A stretch of 64,000 nt of DNA from Neoceratodus forsteri (GCA_016271365.2 CM057451.1:494687501-494751500), one strand, 5' to 3'; shown: positions 54,047 through 64,000, numbered from the stretch's first letter. Numbers and translations: made by a program. The notes: generated by a model not told the origin, from the letters alone.

Positions 54047-54368
54047 TTTTTAAAGCAATGTTTACTGACTGGTGCTGCCTGTTTTATTTGTGAAAAGCAT
54101 TGCATATGATCATTACAACATTGGAGAAACGGGTCATATAAGCTTGCTGACAGGGAGCACTAGACAGTGAGTTCCTGAGATGACATCATCAGCAACTCTT
54201 CACTTAAACAGGCTTTTTGAAACAGGTAGTTAAATCAGGGTTACAAAACAGCTCATAACTTCAAAATGATGTAATACAGAAATCTAGTTTTTGTTCTGAG
54301 ATTTACTGGGGGTATATTTATGCTAATTCTGCATTGTAGCACTTTTGGCCAGATGGGGTCAGTTGTTA

Positions 54369-54588
54369 TTTAAAGACCTTAATTATGACATTTATTTAGT
54401 TCAAGAAACTGTAATGAACAGTATAACATATGTTAGTCAAGCACAAAAGTTGTGGTTTTGTGGCCCTTCATTTTAGTCCTTTCGAGATGACAGGTGTGAT
54501 GGGATTGGAATTTTATTTAGAGGAACACAACTTACTTTAAAACAAGCATTTATCAATGTGGAACCTTGGCTGCTTGTTAAACAGTTCA
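54369..54588 (+). pseudogene. Tx1-like endonuclease (copy c), segment 2
   Basis: Reads KDLNYDIYLVQETVMNSITY (D-I and Q-E-T block with the metal-binding Glu), then KLWFCGPSF, and DDRCDGIGILFRGTQLTLK (the G-I-L-F block). One stop after GPSF. It ends at the MITE at 54,589; the endonuclease resumes at about 57,085. Confidence 0.75.
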
Positions 54589-54923
54589 GGCTCAATTCTC
54601 AAAGGATTTGGCGCAAGCCCCAGGTGCACCAAATGCATAGCACATAGGGCTTGGGGCATTCCCAGGGCAGCAATCATGATTATCAATCCCTGGCCCCACA
54701 GGCACCACATGCAGTGAGATTGACCAGCTTTGCTGGTCTAATTTTCAACCTTTTACAGGGTTTTGCATCAAGTATTTGGTGCAAGTCACTGTAAAAGGGT
54801 AAAGATACATAAAGGCAAGCAACCTATGAGAATCAGGCACACCATGTGACAAAGTGTTTGGGGCAGGGCAGGGTTTGATGCAGGGCTTGTGAAAGACCTG
54901 CATCAATTTTTGAGAATCGAGCC
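54589..54923. mobile_element. Harbinger-like MITE (335 bp)
   Basis: Left GGCTCAATTCTCAAA (54,589-54,603) and right TTTGAGAATCGAGCC (54,909-54,923) are inverted with one mismatch. Interior GC-richer, no ORF. No clean 3-bp duplication, possibly because the flanks were later rearranged with the satellite element that abuts it. Confidence 0.65.
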
Positions 54924-57050
54924 CTTTGTTTTTTACAATTCTGACCCCAAATTTTGAAGATACTTGTTTTAGGATTTGCCTTATAGACATGACATGTGCC
55001 ATTTAGAGTATACTGGCTAAAATGCAAAAACACATCTTATCGAGGATTTTAAAAATGACACATCACATTTATGAGGTGGTGTGGAAAAAATGGCTATGTT
55101 AAAAAATTGCAATCAAAATATTGAAAATGAGTGAAGTTATGAGTGAACATTGAAATAGTGTAACATAACGTTCAATCATAACCTGGGCATTTTATATTTG
55201 TCCACCAAATGTTCAGCATAGCTTTCCTATTAGCCCAACTAATGAACACAGTAGGTGAAAATTTTCAAATCCCCAACAAAATGTAATTTAGTACCACAGG
55301 TACAAAAACACATCATGGTCAGGATTTGAATAATGACAGCTGTCACATTCATGAGGTTCTATGAAGAAATGGCTATGTTGAAAATTTGGGGTCAAAATAT
55401 TGAAAATTACCAAAGTTACAAGGCTGCATTGGTAAATTTCAATGTAGGCTCATAACTTAGCTGTTTTGTAATTTTTTGCCCCATATTTTCAACATAGCCT
55501 TCTTATGATCCCACCTCATGAACAAGTGCAGAAACAATTTTCAACTCCTGCTCAAAAGGTGATTTCACACAGCAACTGTGAAATCTCCTTTTGGGACACA
55601 TAAACACATTTTGGCCAGGATTTGAAAATGACAGCTGTCATATTCTTGAGGTGCTTTGAGAAAAGGCTATGTTGAAAATTTGTGGTCAAAATATTGAAAA
55701 TGACCAGAGTTACAAGTCTGTGTTTGAAAATTTCAATATGGGCTCGTGACTTTGTTGTTTTCAAAATTTGTGCACCAAATTTTCAACATAACCTTCTTAT
55801 GACCCTACCTCATGAACAAGGACAGAGAAAATCTTCAACTCCTGGCTGAAAGGTGATTTTGCACAGTGACCATGAAATCACCTTTTGGGACATATTTGCC
55901 TAATGCCACTGTAATTGTTCAGGAGGTGGGGTCCCAAAAAAGGTATTTTGAAAATTTGAGGCAAAAATATAAAAAAATGGCAAAGTTATGCCACTAAGTT
56001 CAAAACCCCATTGAAATACAATGAACCCCATACCTGATTTTCTCAGTTCACAGTCCAGCTTTGAAGTGTGAAGATGTCTCTGCAGTCTGGAGAAGATCAC
56101 AGCATTGGACCTCCCGCTGAGTTAATAAGGGCTTGGGGATGGTGAATGGGAGGGTTGGGGGGACTAACAGTGCAACAGACAATGATGGATGGTTTTCTGC
56201 TTTATAGGGATAAAAAAATGATGAAGGATGGTTTTCTACATTTCAGGTGATGACACTGGGGATTGGGTACCCCAGTGACAGTGTTACGTTTATGGGTGAG
56301 GGTGGGGGTGTGAGAGCTGAGAAGGAGGGTTGGGTGGGAAGGACAGTTACGAAATGCCTACAACAGACATTGAGGGATGAGTTTCTTTGTTACATACAAT
56401 AAAATATAAATAAACTTAAAAAGAGAAACACTATGAGGGATAACACTGGGGGACTGAGCATCCCCAGTGTCAGTGTTATGCTTGTTGGGGGGTACTCAGA
56501 GGGAGGGTTGGGTGGAGGGAACAGTTACATGGGCACCAGCTACAGACATTGGGGGATGGTTTTCTTTGTTACAGGTAATACATAAATAAAATTAAAAAAG
56601 AAAAAACGATGAATTGGTGACACTGGGGGAATTGGGCAGCCCCAGTGTTGGTGTTATGTTTGGAGGGGTGGGTTCTGAGACAGATGGTCAGGTGGGGGGA
56701 CAGTTACAGAGGGGGGCAGAAACAGAAATCAATGGACTTTTTTTTTACAAGACTAAAGACTGATGATCTCCTTTGAAAGTCACTCAACTGTTTGCTGATG
56801 GCTTCATGCAAATCAAAAGACTGAAGCCTTCTTTGATTGGAGCTGCTTCAGTCCTTTGAAATACACAAGTTTCAGCCCACCAAACAGAGAGTGATATCAA
56901 GACCACAGTCTGTGGTCATTGGTGTGAACTGCCGAGCCCTTGCTTTTGTGAGTTGCAATTGGTTCAGCAGTGAAACACCCCCAAATCCCCTATCCTTGCC
57001 ACAAAATGTTGGGTGCCCAAGCACAGCCAATGTAAAAATTAGTGGACATT
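54924..57050 (+). repeat. Composite palindromic-satellite element, copy 3 (diverged)
   Basis: Three to four ~290-bp monomers (AGGATTTGAAAATGACAGCTGTCA marker at about 55,040, 55,335 and 55,616) with internal dyads, for example AAAAGGTGATTTCACACAG paired with CTGTGAAATCTCCTTTT (55,554-55,592) and AAAGGTGATTT/AAATCACCTTTT (55,849-55,886). Then a diverged exon-like module (TCTCAG|TTCACAG... from 56,047), and three G-rich ~185-bp units (56,257, 56,446, 56,622) with GGGGATTGGGTACCCC-type palindromes and TTACAG acceptor-like motifs. Same architecture as copies 1 and 2, lower identity. It lies between two endonuclease segments of the Tx1-like LINE. Confidence 0.7.
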
Positions 57051-57655
57051 ACACCTGGAGGGGCAATGATGGTGGATGTAACTCATCGGGGGGACACTTT
57101 AAATTTATAAACGTGTATGTACCACTAACAAAAAAAGGAAATAATTGAACTAATGAAGAAAATCCAACCTTTTCTATACACTATTAAATATTTATTGTAT
57201 GGAGGAGATTTTAATTGCAGATTAACAACAAATGACAGAGGGGCTAGGACCTCAAAAATATGTTGTGACTCCAACTTTCTGACCAAAATGGTGAAAGAAT
57301 CAGGCTCGAGGGATGCTTACAGAGATAAACACCAGTTAGAAGGATTTATTTATTATAAAAATAATCTAGCCACTAGAATAGATTTTATTTTTACATCTTC
57401 ACATGAAGAAACTTAAGGTAATAAATAAAGTTACCCCAATAGAGACATCAGATCATCTTCTGGTAGGAGAATGTTTTGGAATTTCTAACATTATAAAAAG
57501 TGGAAAATGACAATGGAGACTAAACATTGATACAGTTGTTTCAAACAGAATCAATTAAAGTTAAAAAATAAGAATATAAAGAATACTTAAATTAAGAACA
57601 TGACTGGCAAAATTATTAACCTTAATGCACAGAGTAAAGGTTGATTATCAGAACC
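57051..57655 (+). pseudogene. Tx1-like endonuclease (copy c), segment 3
   Basis: Reads GGHFKFINVYVPLTKKGNN (I-N-V-Y-V-P block, about 57,092-57,147), YLLYGGDFNCRLTTNDRG (G-D-F-N catalytic block intact, about 57,194-57,246), YKNNLATRIDFIFTS (R-I-D block) and, after a stop, TPIETSDHLLVGECF (S-D-H block, about 57,434-57,475). With segments 1 and 2 every endonuclease block is present in order. Two stops. Confidence 0.82.
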
Positions 57656-57664
57656 AAACAGTAC

Positions 57665-58560
57665 AAATACAGACGATAATGTATAGTCTTTAGTTATTAA
57701 CCATGCTGTAAACACTTTGAGAGGTTACCATGACATCATTGTAATCCTTGAGAGCACAGATCAAGAGGTTAACAGATGTCACGGCAACCTCAAGAAGTGT
57801 TTTCAGTACAGTTGTTAACCAAAGACCATACATTATATTTTATAGTATATGGGCAACCAAGATTGTGTAATCATGGATTGAATTAGTTTACTGAATTACT
57901 TTATGGAACGTTGATTGTTGTGAGCATTCAGTTTTGTTATACCATTGATATGACATACTCAAGAAAGGTTAACAACAGAGTGACATCATAATGATGGCAT
58001 AACATAGAGGATAATGGCTGGGGATCAGGTGATAACCACGCTGTAATCACCTCGAGTGGTTGCTAGGGCAACATGATAAACCTCGAGAGCGCAGCTCGAG
58101 AGGTTTACTGTAGCCCTAGCAACCACGAGAGGTGATTTCAGTGTGGTTGTCACCTGATCACCAGCCATCATCTTTTATAGTGTATGGTCAAAAAAACACT
58201 GTTTGCATTCTATGTGTGAGAATTATGGAACTCTGGTGAATTCTTTTTGTTATGCCACTGTTTGGAAGTTCCGAAGTGTGGTTAACAACTTTTAAAATTC
58301 TAAAGAGTTTATAACAAAGCTGTGTAACTGCTGATTTTGGTGGTTAATAGGCACTTACCATACATTATAAGGTTGTAATCTGCTTGATTTCAGTTAATAA
58401 TAAGGGATCTCCATACATTATAAAGGAAAACAAATGGTAGCTTTGCAGTATACTGTAATAGATAAAGATCATTGATGATGGAACATCAGAGTGGTACTCA
58501 TGGTACTATGGGTAAAGGGAATATATTTGAAAGTTGTAAAGACAGAGTGTATTGATGGAA
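57665..58560. repeat. Tandem units with ~165-bp hairpins
   Basis: The hairpin at 58,010-58,172 pairs GATAATGGCTGGGGATCAGG...ACCTCGAG with CCTGATCACCAGCCATCATC over about 80 bp per arm, loop near 58,090 (CTCGAGAGCGCAGCTCGAG). A more diverged hairpin of the same design spans about 57,675-57,835. The centres are about 345 bp apart, and the intervening sequence (TTTATAGT-TATGG..., TTGTTAT-CCA) also recurs, so the unit is a ~345-bp tandem. It interrupts the Tx1-like ORF2 between endonuclease and RT. Confidence 0.78.
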
Positions 58561-58599
58561 TATTACTAGTTTAATAACAAGCACGAGAACTGTTACTAC

Positions 58600-60955
58600 A
58601 AAAGATGATATTTTACCCACGGTTAACCAATATTTAATGAACATGTTTGGCACAACAGAATCATCTAATTCTGCTCAAACAATACTGAATACATTAGAAG
58701 TATCCACGGTTCCTGCACAAGAATTAGACAAACTAATTAGCCCAATTACTTCAGAAGGAATGTGCTTAACAATACAAAAACTAAGAAATAATGTAGCACC
58801 AGGCCAGATGGACTAATCACGAATTGTATAAAATACAACACACAATTAGTAGAGATATTACAAGTAGTCTACAATTGGATATGGAAGAAGGACAATCACA
58901 AGATACCTTTGGGGAAGCCATACAAATGTTTTTGTACAAAAAAGGTAACATACAAGATTTAAAAAATTGGAGACCTCTGAGTTTAATGAACACAGATATG
59001 AAGATATTAATGAAAACATTTAATTTCACAGTACCAAACTTACATTATTAAGGGGAGAAGCCTATATGATAACCTCATACCCATATGTGAAATAATAGAA
59101 TTAGGTAAGCAAGGAAAAGATACCAGATACATTTTGTCACTGGATCAAGAAAAGGCATTTGACAGGGTATCTCATAATTATATTTTTGAAGTACTTTGAC
59201 ATTATGGTATATCACCAGTATTCTGCAGATGGATTCAGAAACTATACAGAAATGCTGGTGTAATACCAAACATTAATGGAGACTTAGGAGCAAGACTTAA
59301 AATTAAGAAGGGAGTTAGACAGGGATGTCCCCTAAGCTGGTATTATACGTATTTTGTATTTACCTCATAATACATAGTATAGCTGAACAACCCAATATCA
59401 AAGACATAAACAACATGGTACAGCATGTATAGAAGTTGCAGCATATGCAGATAATGTCTGCTTATTTAAGGACCCACAATTGATTTGCGGCTTTAAATGT
59501 ATTCCAGTCTTTTACACCTATATCAGGAGCAAAACTTAACATTAACAAGTGTAAAGGATATGTTATAGCTTCAGAAGCAGCACCAGTTATTAATACAGGT
59601 GGTATAGAAGTTACTATTTCTCCCATTAAAATATTGGGAGCAACATATGGAAGAGGAGATTTGACTACTATTAAAAGGGAAGAGAAATTAAAATGTGTCA
59701 ACGAAAGGTACAACTTTGAAAGCATTGACAACAAACAAAAAAAGAAGAAAGTAGCTATAATACGAACACGTACCAGTTTTTACCTACATAAGTAATGTGT
59801 ACCCAGTTCCCAAAAATGTAGAAGTGAAATTGTTAAGCAATATTTTTCAAATGATATGGGGCAGCAGATTAAACCCCATTAAAAGGAGTATATTGTATCA
59901 AAACATTAAATATGGTGGATTAAATCTCATGAATCCAATTGTTTTCTATTTTAGCTTATTCATTACATGGAACTTTTCTTGTTACATACACAATGAACCA
60001 AAACTATGGAACCAATGGGCAGATACGTGGATAGTTCCTTTAAAGATTGATTGGAATCAAATCAAATCAAATTATCTTTATTTTTATAGCGCCTTGCAAA
60101 ACCAAGGCACTGTACATAAAACTAAGTACATCAAATATAAATAAAATTAAAAACAGGAATGATAGAAACAAATCATCCATATTTAGCGAAGGCTGAATCA
60201 AATAAACATGTTTTTAAGATTGATGTTGAGAAAATTAGAAAAAACAAACCACCCCAAGTTTAGTATATGTAATATTAGAAAAACTAAGACTGTGTAATGC
60301 AGATCTAGGACAGTTACAAAATGCATCTAGAGAAACTATCGTAAGATAATGTACAGGAACTTTAAGAAGTGATTTATAAAGGTATTCCATTAACAGAATA
60401 CACAACCAGTGAATACTCAATGGACAAAAGACCCCCAAGATGTGGACATAATTTGGCTCAGTTGTTATGGATGATTAAGCATGAAAGATAACTCTAAATA
60501 TAAAAGTGTTACTGAAAGATATTATCTGAGACAGGTTTGTACCACCATCTTAGAAACTATGGAACACTTTTTTATAGAATACCCATATGCTCAACCATTT
60601 TGGACTATACTGGCACAACTCTGGGGTGAACAATCATGTCCAAAAGTAACATATGCGAACGTCATTCTAGGGAAGTTAAATGCCACCTGAAACTATGATC
60701 ATAATACTATTATATTAATTTTTACATGTATAAAATATTACCTATGGCAATCAAGATGCACACTATTGTTCCAGCACAAGGATTTAATTCCAGGAACAGT
60801 AGTAAAATTATTATCTAGAGAACTAACATGTATATATAAAGCAGAAAGTAAAAGAATGTCTATGTTCAGTTTAAAGAAACAATGGAGAAATCTACAGGTT
60901 ATTTTATGTAACTATGAAAAATATATGATGCGGTAATGACAAATGAAGTAAGCAT
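58600..60955 (+). pseudogene. Tx1-like reverse transcriptase and C-terminus (copy c)
   Basis: Reads ILPTVNQYLMNMFGTTE (58,610), KLRNNVAPGQ, FLYKKGNIQDLKNWRPLSLMN (in two steps, 58,927-58,988), ILSLDQEKAFDRVSHNYIF (about 59,131-59,190), KKGVRQGCPLS (59,307-59,337), AAYADNVCLF (YADN: second catalytic Asp lost, about 59,440), MIWGSRLNPIKRSILYQNIKYGGLN (in parts, 59,850-59,925), and ETMEHFFIEYPYAQPFW (60,556-60,605). Stops are frequent; an L2-type tail fragment sits at 60,055-60,130. Long dead. Confidence 0.8.
60055..60130 (-). mobile_element. L2-type LINE/SINE 3' tail fragment
   Basis: On the minus strand: TGTACAGTGCCTTGGTTTTGC, then AAGGCGCTATAAAAATAAAG and (ATTTG)n. The GGCGCTATAAATAAA-type end with a pentamer microsatellite is usual for L2-clade 3' tails. 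It splits the Tx1-like C-terminal frame. Confidence 0.65.
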
Positions 60956-61099
60956 CATAACATGGTAGACGTTAATTATTTTTTCTTTTTGTTTTATATA
61001 AATAGTATGATACTACATATGAAATTTGATGATGATTACAACTGTATGAAGGACAAGTTATGTCATGTCCAACTACATTGTAAGATTCCTTTCGTAATG
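60956..61099. other. Short spacer, possibly SINE tail
   Basis: AT-rich. May be the 3' tail of the minus-strand SINE that follows. Confidence 0.3.
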
Positions 61100-61345
61100 A
61101 AAATTCCCCATCTCTTGTAAAAGATGCCATTGGTTGTTTTACTTCCACCTGGATACCCACCAGGCATGGGTAGAAAGAACCTCGGTTTAATGTCTCATCT
61201 GAAGGACTGCAAACCCCCTCCCTAGTACTGCACTCAGGTGCCAGCATTTATGGTATGAGCCCAGTCTTGGTGTGGGACAAGAACCCAGGACCTTCTGGCC
61301 CAGAGGCAGATGTGCTACTAACTGTGCCATTCTGACACCACCATT
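61100..61345 (-). mobile_element. tRNA-derived SINE with ATTAAACCGAGGT tail motif
   Basis: On the minus strand from about 61,335: TGGCACAGTTAGTAGCACA, CTGCCTCTGGGCC (tRNA-like 5' part), then GGGTTCTTGTCCC (box B-like). Further on come CTGGCACCTGAGTGCAGTAC, CTTCAGATGAGACATTAAACC followed by GAGGTTCTTTCTACCC, and CATCTTTTACAAGAGATGGGG. The GATGAGACATTAAACCGAGGT block is a widely conserved 3' segment of fish and basal-vertebrate SINEs, as I recall. A different family from the two CORE/MIR-like SINEs. Confidence 0.7.
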
Positions 61346-61621
61346 CAGCAGTAAATATGGTGATTTCCTCTGATCGAGACTGCAACACGCCTTCCTGTTC
61401 CCTGGAAGCTTTGGAGCATTGGCTCCATGGTCTGACAGTGGACCTTTTATGGATGTATAGTGAGAGCTATGGTTATATATAGTGAACTAGAGAAGAAGAT
61501 AAAAAAGGAGGGCTGGGGTGTGACAGAATACCGAACACTTCACACATGTTTGCTCTATACTCCTCCCAGTGACTGGAGTTGAAGCACTTGTAGTATGCAG
61601 GAATTAATCCACTTTCTCCTC

Positions 61622-63313
61622 CAGGGGTGTTGTTAGAGGTGGGCCTCTGGGGCTAGAGCCCCAAATGTTTTGTCTGGAGTCCCAAACCTTTACTGTGCTG
61701 TGGTGATTTTTTTTTTTTTGTAGCTGGACCGTTACATTTTTCGCTGTGAGGATTTCAGCACCTCTGTGGCAGCGTGGCCCTGCTGCAGCTACTCAAGTAC
61801 TGAGCAAAGCAAACTGTTTCTCCTTTCCTGTGTCTACATCAGGACAATGTTCCCCTGAAAACACTGGATGCTGCAGAGAGAGGGGTCACAACGTAGAGGA
61901 GGAGCAGCCAGCCCATTGGAGCAGTGACTGGTGGACACAACTTGAGCTCATGGCGGGCTCTTCAAGTTCTTCCCCTTCCTTCCTGTCCTGCAGCCTGTTG
62001 TGACCCTTGAGTGTTGGAGCAGCAGAGCCAAAGGCCAGGGAAAATTAAATAACATGCTGCCTGCAGCAATGGATGGGACTGATGATCTGCATTGTCTGGA
62101 CTCGCTGAGAAGCTGCATCTGCCTGAAGCTACACTCACTTTGACTGTCACACTGGGTGCAACAAGCAGCAGCACAAGTAGTACATGTTTGTGGTCATCGG
62201 ATCCAGTAGTCCAGTGGTGGGACAATAGAGTGGGAGGGTCAGTTGTGGCCTGAGGGGTTCTGCGCCCTGCCAGCAGTTCTCTCTAGTCTTATCCAGTGGC
62301 ATAACCATGCATAGCATGCAGAAAAACTCCCCCATTTTAAAACTGACATTTTTTTTTTTTAAGCTGCCTGAGTCCGAACTCCCACACCCTGGTTGGCCGT
62401 CGGGGAGGGGGATACGATAGAGACATGCTGGCACCAGTGATGAGGCAACAACTGAATTTCATGTAAAGGAGCAATTGGACAGTTTTTGTCCGCATGTTTC
62501 TTTGCTCCGCAGGCCTCCAGCAATCATTTTCTGTAATTTTCCCACTGCTACCTCACTCACGGGGGACACCATACTCCAGACAGTCACCCAATGCCATTCT
62601 GTCTTGTGTGCATTCCTGGAGAGAGAGAGGAGCAGTCAGCAGCAGAGAGAATGAGAGCTGACTCCGTCACTCTGACAAGCAGCAGCCAAATCCGATTCCC
62701 GCTTGTTGAAGAAGTTGCCCCAGACCCACCTCATCATCGTCTCACGGCCATAGCCATGGAATTAGCCTAGTCTGCCAGAGTCCTCCTCCTATCCACACAT
62801 CCCCAATTGAGGAGCAGTCTTTGCTGCCACCAGAAAGCTGGAACTGGAAGAGTCGGTGTAGAGGAAAGGAAAGACACTACAGAGGGAAGACTGGGAGGGC
62901 TATTAGGCCTATCTCCCACAGCCAGCCCAGGCCAGCCAGTCATCAGTCACCTCTCAGGCCATCCTCCTCCTCCTCCTCCTCCTCCTGCCCTGTAAAACCA
63001 GGACTTGTCTTGTCATCAGAGGACTCCTGTGTCTGTCTCTGTCATTGTGTCACAGAAGTGGAGGACGTGGTCAGTTGGTCGCCCATTGGGTTGAGCCAGA
63101 GCCAGCCAGGAGCAGCAGAGAGCAGTGTAGCAGAGGCCCAGCCACACCGACTCCTAGGACTGGGCTGCCAGAACTGATCAGAGGGCCAGGTGGCCAGCAG
63201 CCAAGCCACAAGCACAGCATCAGCCAGACACAAAAGAAGTAGATGCGCCATGTAGGCCCCAACCCCCCCCTCAATAAAATTTATTTAGCACCTCCACTAC
63301 CACAGTGCCACTG
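61622..63313. mobile_element. Possible hAT (Tip100-like) non-autonomous sequence
   Basis: Three terminus-like sequences: CAGGGGTGTTGTTAGAGGTGG at 61,622, CAGTGGCATAACCATGCATAG at 62,294, and on the minus strand CAGTGGCACTGTGGTAGTGG from 63,313, all like CAGTGGCGTAAC/CAGGGGCGTA Tip100-type ends. The 8-bp flanks of the 62,294 and 63,313 ends (GTCTTATC, GAAAGAAA) do not match, so the pairing is unproven. Interior ORFs (61,746-62,003, 62,821-63,177) are Ser/Pro/Gln-rich with no domain. Confidence 0.35.
62962..62987. repeat. (TCC)n microsatellite
   Basis: About 26 bp of uninterrupted TCC. Confidence 0.9.
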
Positions 63314-63820
63314 GAAAGAAAAAGAACTGGAGGACAGAGGCAGAATAGAAATATATATTTACTAGTTATAATGTACAGAAAAGTATGCAGAGGAATGCAT
63401 TCTCATTCAAAGATATAGAGTAATCAAAGGGGTTTACTATTAAAAATTTGTGTTACATCCATTCAATCAAAGCTTATAAGATGTGAGTCCCTACTGATTC
63501 ATAAGAGTTAGAGAGTCAGAGTTTTATTTTGATTCCAAAAATTTTAGATTCAAGAACTACTTTCTGATGGGTGAAAATTGAGGGTTTACTGTATTTCAAA
63601 AAGCATAACTAAAGAAAAACCACTCAGGGAAAGCGCTTGCAAGGTGTAAATCCATTTGGATTCATGCTGAAGCAAGATTTTCTCTCTGCCTAGCCTAGTG
63701 GATTGTGAACAATGTGGCAATGCCCATAAATCTGATTAAGTCTGAATCACTGTTGTGAAACTGCACAAAACAGGTACCAGTTGGGGCAAGGATGTTGGCC
63801 TTGGTCACTGAGCATACATG
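63314..63820. other. Spacer with no recognisable feature
   Basis: AT-rich; nothing supported. Confidence 0.4.
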
Positions 63821-63990
63821 TTCAAGTTCAAGTTCAAATTTATTATTGCAGGAAAACTCTATTGAGCAAGCTCATTCACAAGGAGGTCCTGTGACATAAA
63901 CACAGATAGGTAATAACAGTATATACATGAAATGCACGTTACATGATTCAGGCTGGATATACATACAAGGGTACCACATAGGGTGACCGC
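63821..63990 (-). mobile_element. LINE/SINE 3' tail with (TTGAAC)n
   Basis: On the minus strand AGCTTGCTCAATAGAGTTTTC and CTGCAATAATAAATTTGAACTTGAACTTGAAC end in a hexamer microsatellite, as L2-type 3' ends do. The body extends toward the right edge and cannot be classified. Confidence 0.5.
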
Positions 63991-64000
63991 AGGTGGTAAA

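Larger units (their letters stand above)
51640..54368. mobile_element. Element with ~450-bp inverted-repeat arms (foldback-like), with nested L1
   Basis: The left arm (about 51,645-52,070) is the reverse complement of the right arm (about 52,490-52,593 plus 54,060-54,360). Shared landmarks: GTAGCACTTTT, GAAATCTAGTTTTTG, AACAGGTAGT, GATGACATCATCA, TATAAGCTTGCTGAC, GGTGCTGC-TGTTTTA, CTTTGTTACAAAA-CTGAA and CCAGCAACCCT. The unpaired centre is about 420 bp without coding motif. TTTAAAGA (8 bp) lies outside both ends (51,632-51,639 and 54,369-54,376), as for hAT-class insertion. The right arm is split by a later L1. Arms look roughly 75-80% alike by eye. Confidence 0.72.

Noticed and set aside
54552..54575. 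Third match to the AACAAGCATTTGTCAATG motif at satellite copy 3
   Set aside because: ACAAGCATTTATCAATG here is explained by Tx1-like endonuclease coding sequence (KQAFINVE) and the similarity stops after 18 bases, so chance is likely.
61746..63177. Host gene exon in the GC-richer right end
   Set aside because: ORFs are short, low-complexity and overlap on both strands. No domain, no convincing splice pattern, and transposon-like ends surround them.
62294..63313. Complete hAT-Tip100 MITE
   Set aside because: The candidate 8-bp flanks differ completely (GTCTTATC and GAAAGAAA) and only about 8 terminal bases match. Kept only as a low-confidence feature.

Overview
The window is vertebrate nuclear DNA with no recognisable host gene. 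It is a dense, nested pile of transposable elements and their satellites. The mix is CR1-clade LINEs with an esterase ORF1, L2-like LINEs, L1 and Tx1-like L1-clade LINEs, Penelope-like elements (PLEs), hAT-like and Harbinger-like DNA elements, and tRNA-derived CORE/MIR-like SINEs. Such a mix points to a large-genome, TE-rich vertebrate. An amphibian (caecilian-like) or a lungfish fits best; this is inference from the TE repertoire only. Essentially every long ORF is retroelement-derived, and most are broken by stops or frameshifts.

Layout. 1-2.4 kb: probable hAT element running off the left edge. 3.2-5.4: L2-like LINE split by a CR1-type 3' fragment. 5.5-7.0: PLE with RT and GIY-YIG domains. 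7.0-9.7: CR1 copy 1. 9.7-10.0: first half of an L2-like endonuclease ending exactly at a hAT-type target duplication. Its second half lies on the opposite strand at 24.0-20.2 kb. 10.2-10.7: minisatellite. 11.4-12.6: L1 fragment. 13.0-16.1: CR1 copy 2. 16.25-19.2: L1 with a 12-bp target duplication. 20.0 and 24.9: SINEs. 26-31.5: minisatellites and PLE pieces on both strands. 31.4-38.5: a Tx1-like LINE broken up by a satellite element, a Harbinger-like MITE, a CR1 3' end and a small insert. 38.7-43.6: the most complete CR1 (copy 4, minus). 43.6-61: one Tx1-like LINE (ORF1, endonuclease, RT) apparently spread over about 17 kb by insertions, several of which are themselves interrupted. 61-64: a SINE, probable hAT termini and a LINE tail.

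Two things stand out. First, three copies (about 32.3-34.3, 48.06-49.89 and 54.9-57.0 kb) of a composite repeat: tandem ~290-bp monomers that are each imperfect palindromes, followed by a 70-75-nt exon-like module and then a G-rich minisatellite. I do not recognise this family. Second, an exact 8-bp target duplication and a 12-bp terminal motif are split between 9,971 and 24,026 in inverted arrangement, and joining the flanks restores an endonuclease reading frame. That implies an inversion of roughly 4-14 kb whose breakpoint lay inside a hAT element.

Nothing here works as a pathway. The only intact coding stretch of note is the 409-codon L1 ORF2 C-terminal segment at 52,812-54,041 (minus), a 5'-truncated and apparently recent insertion.
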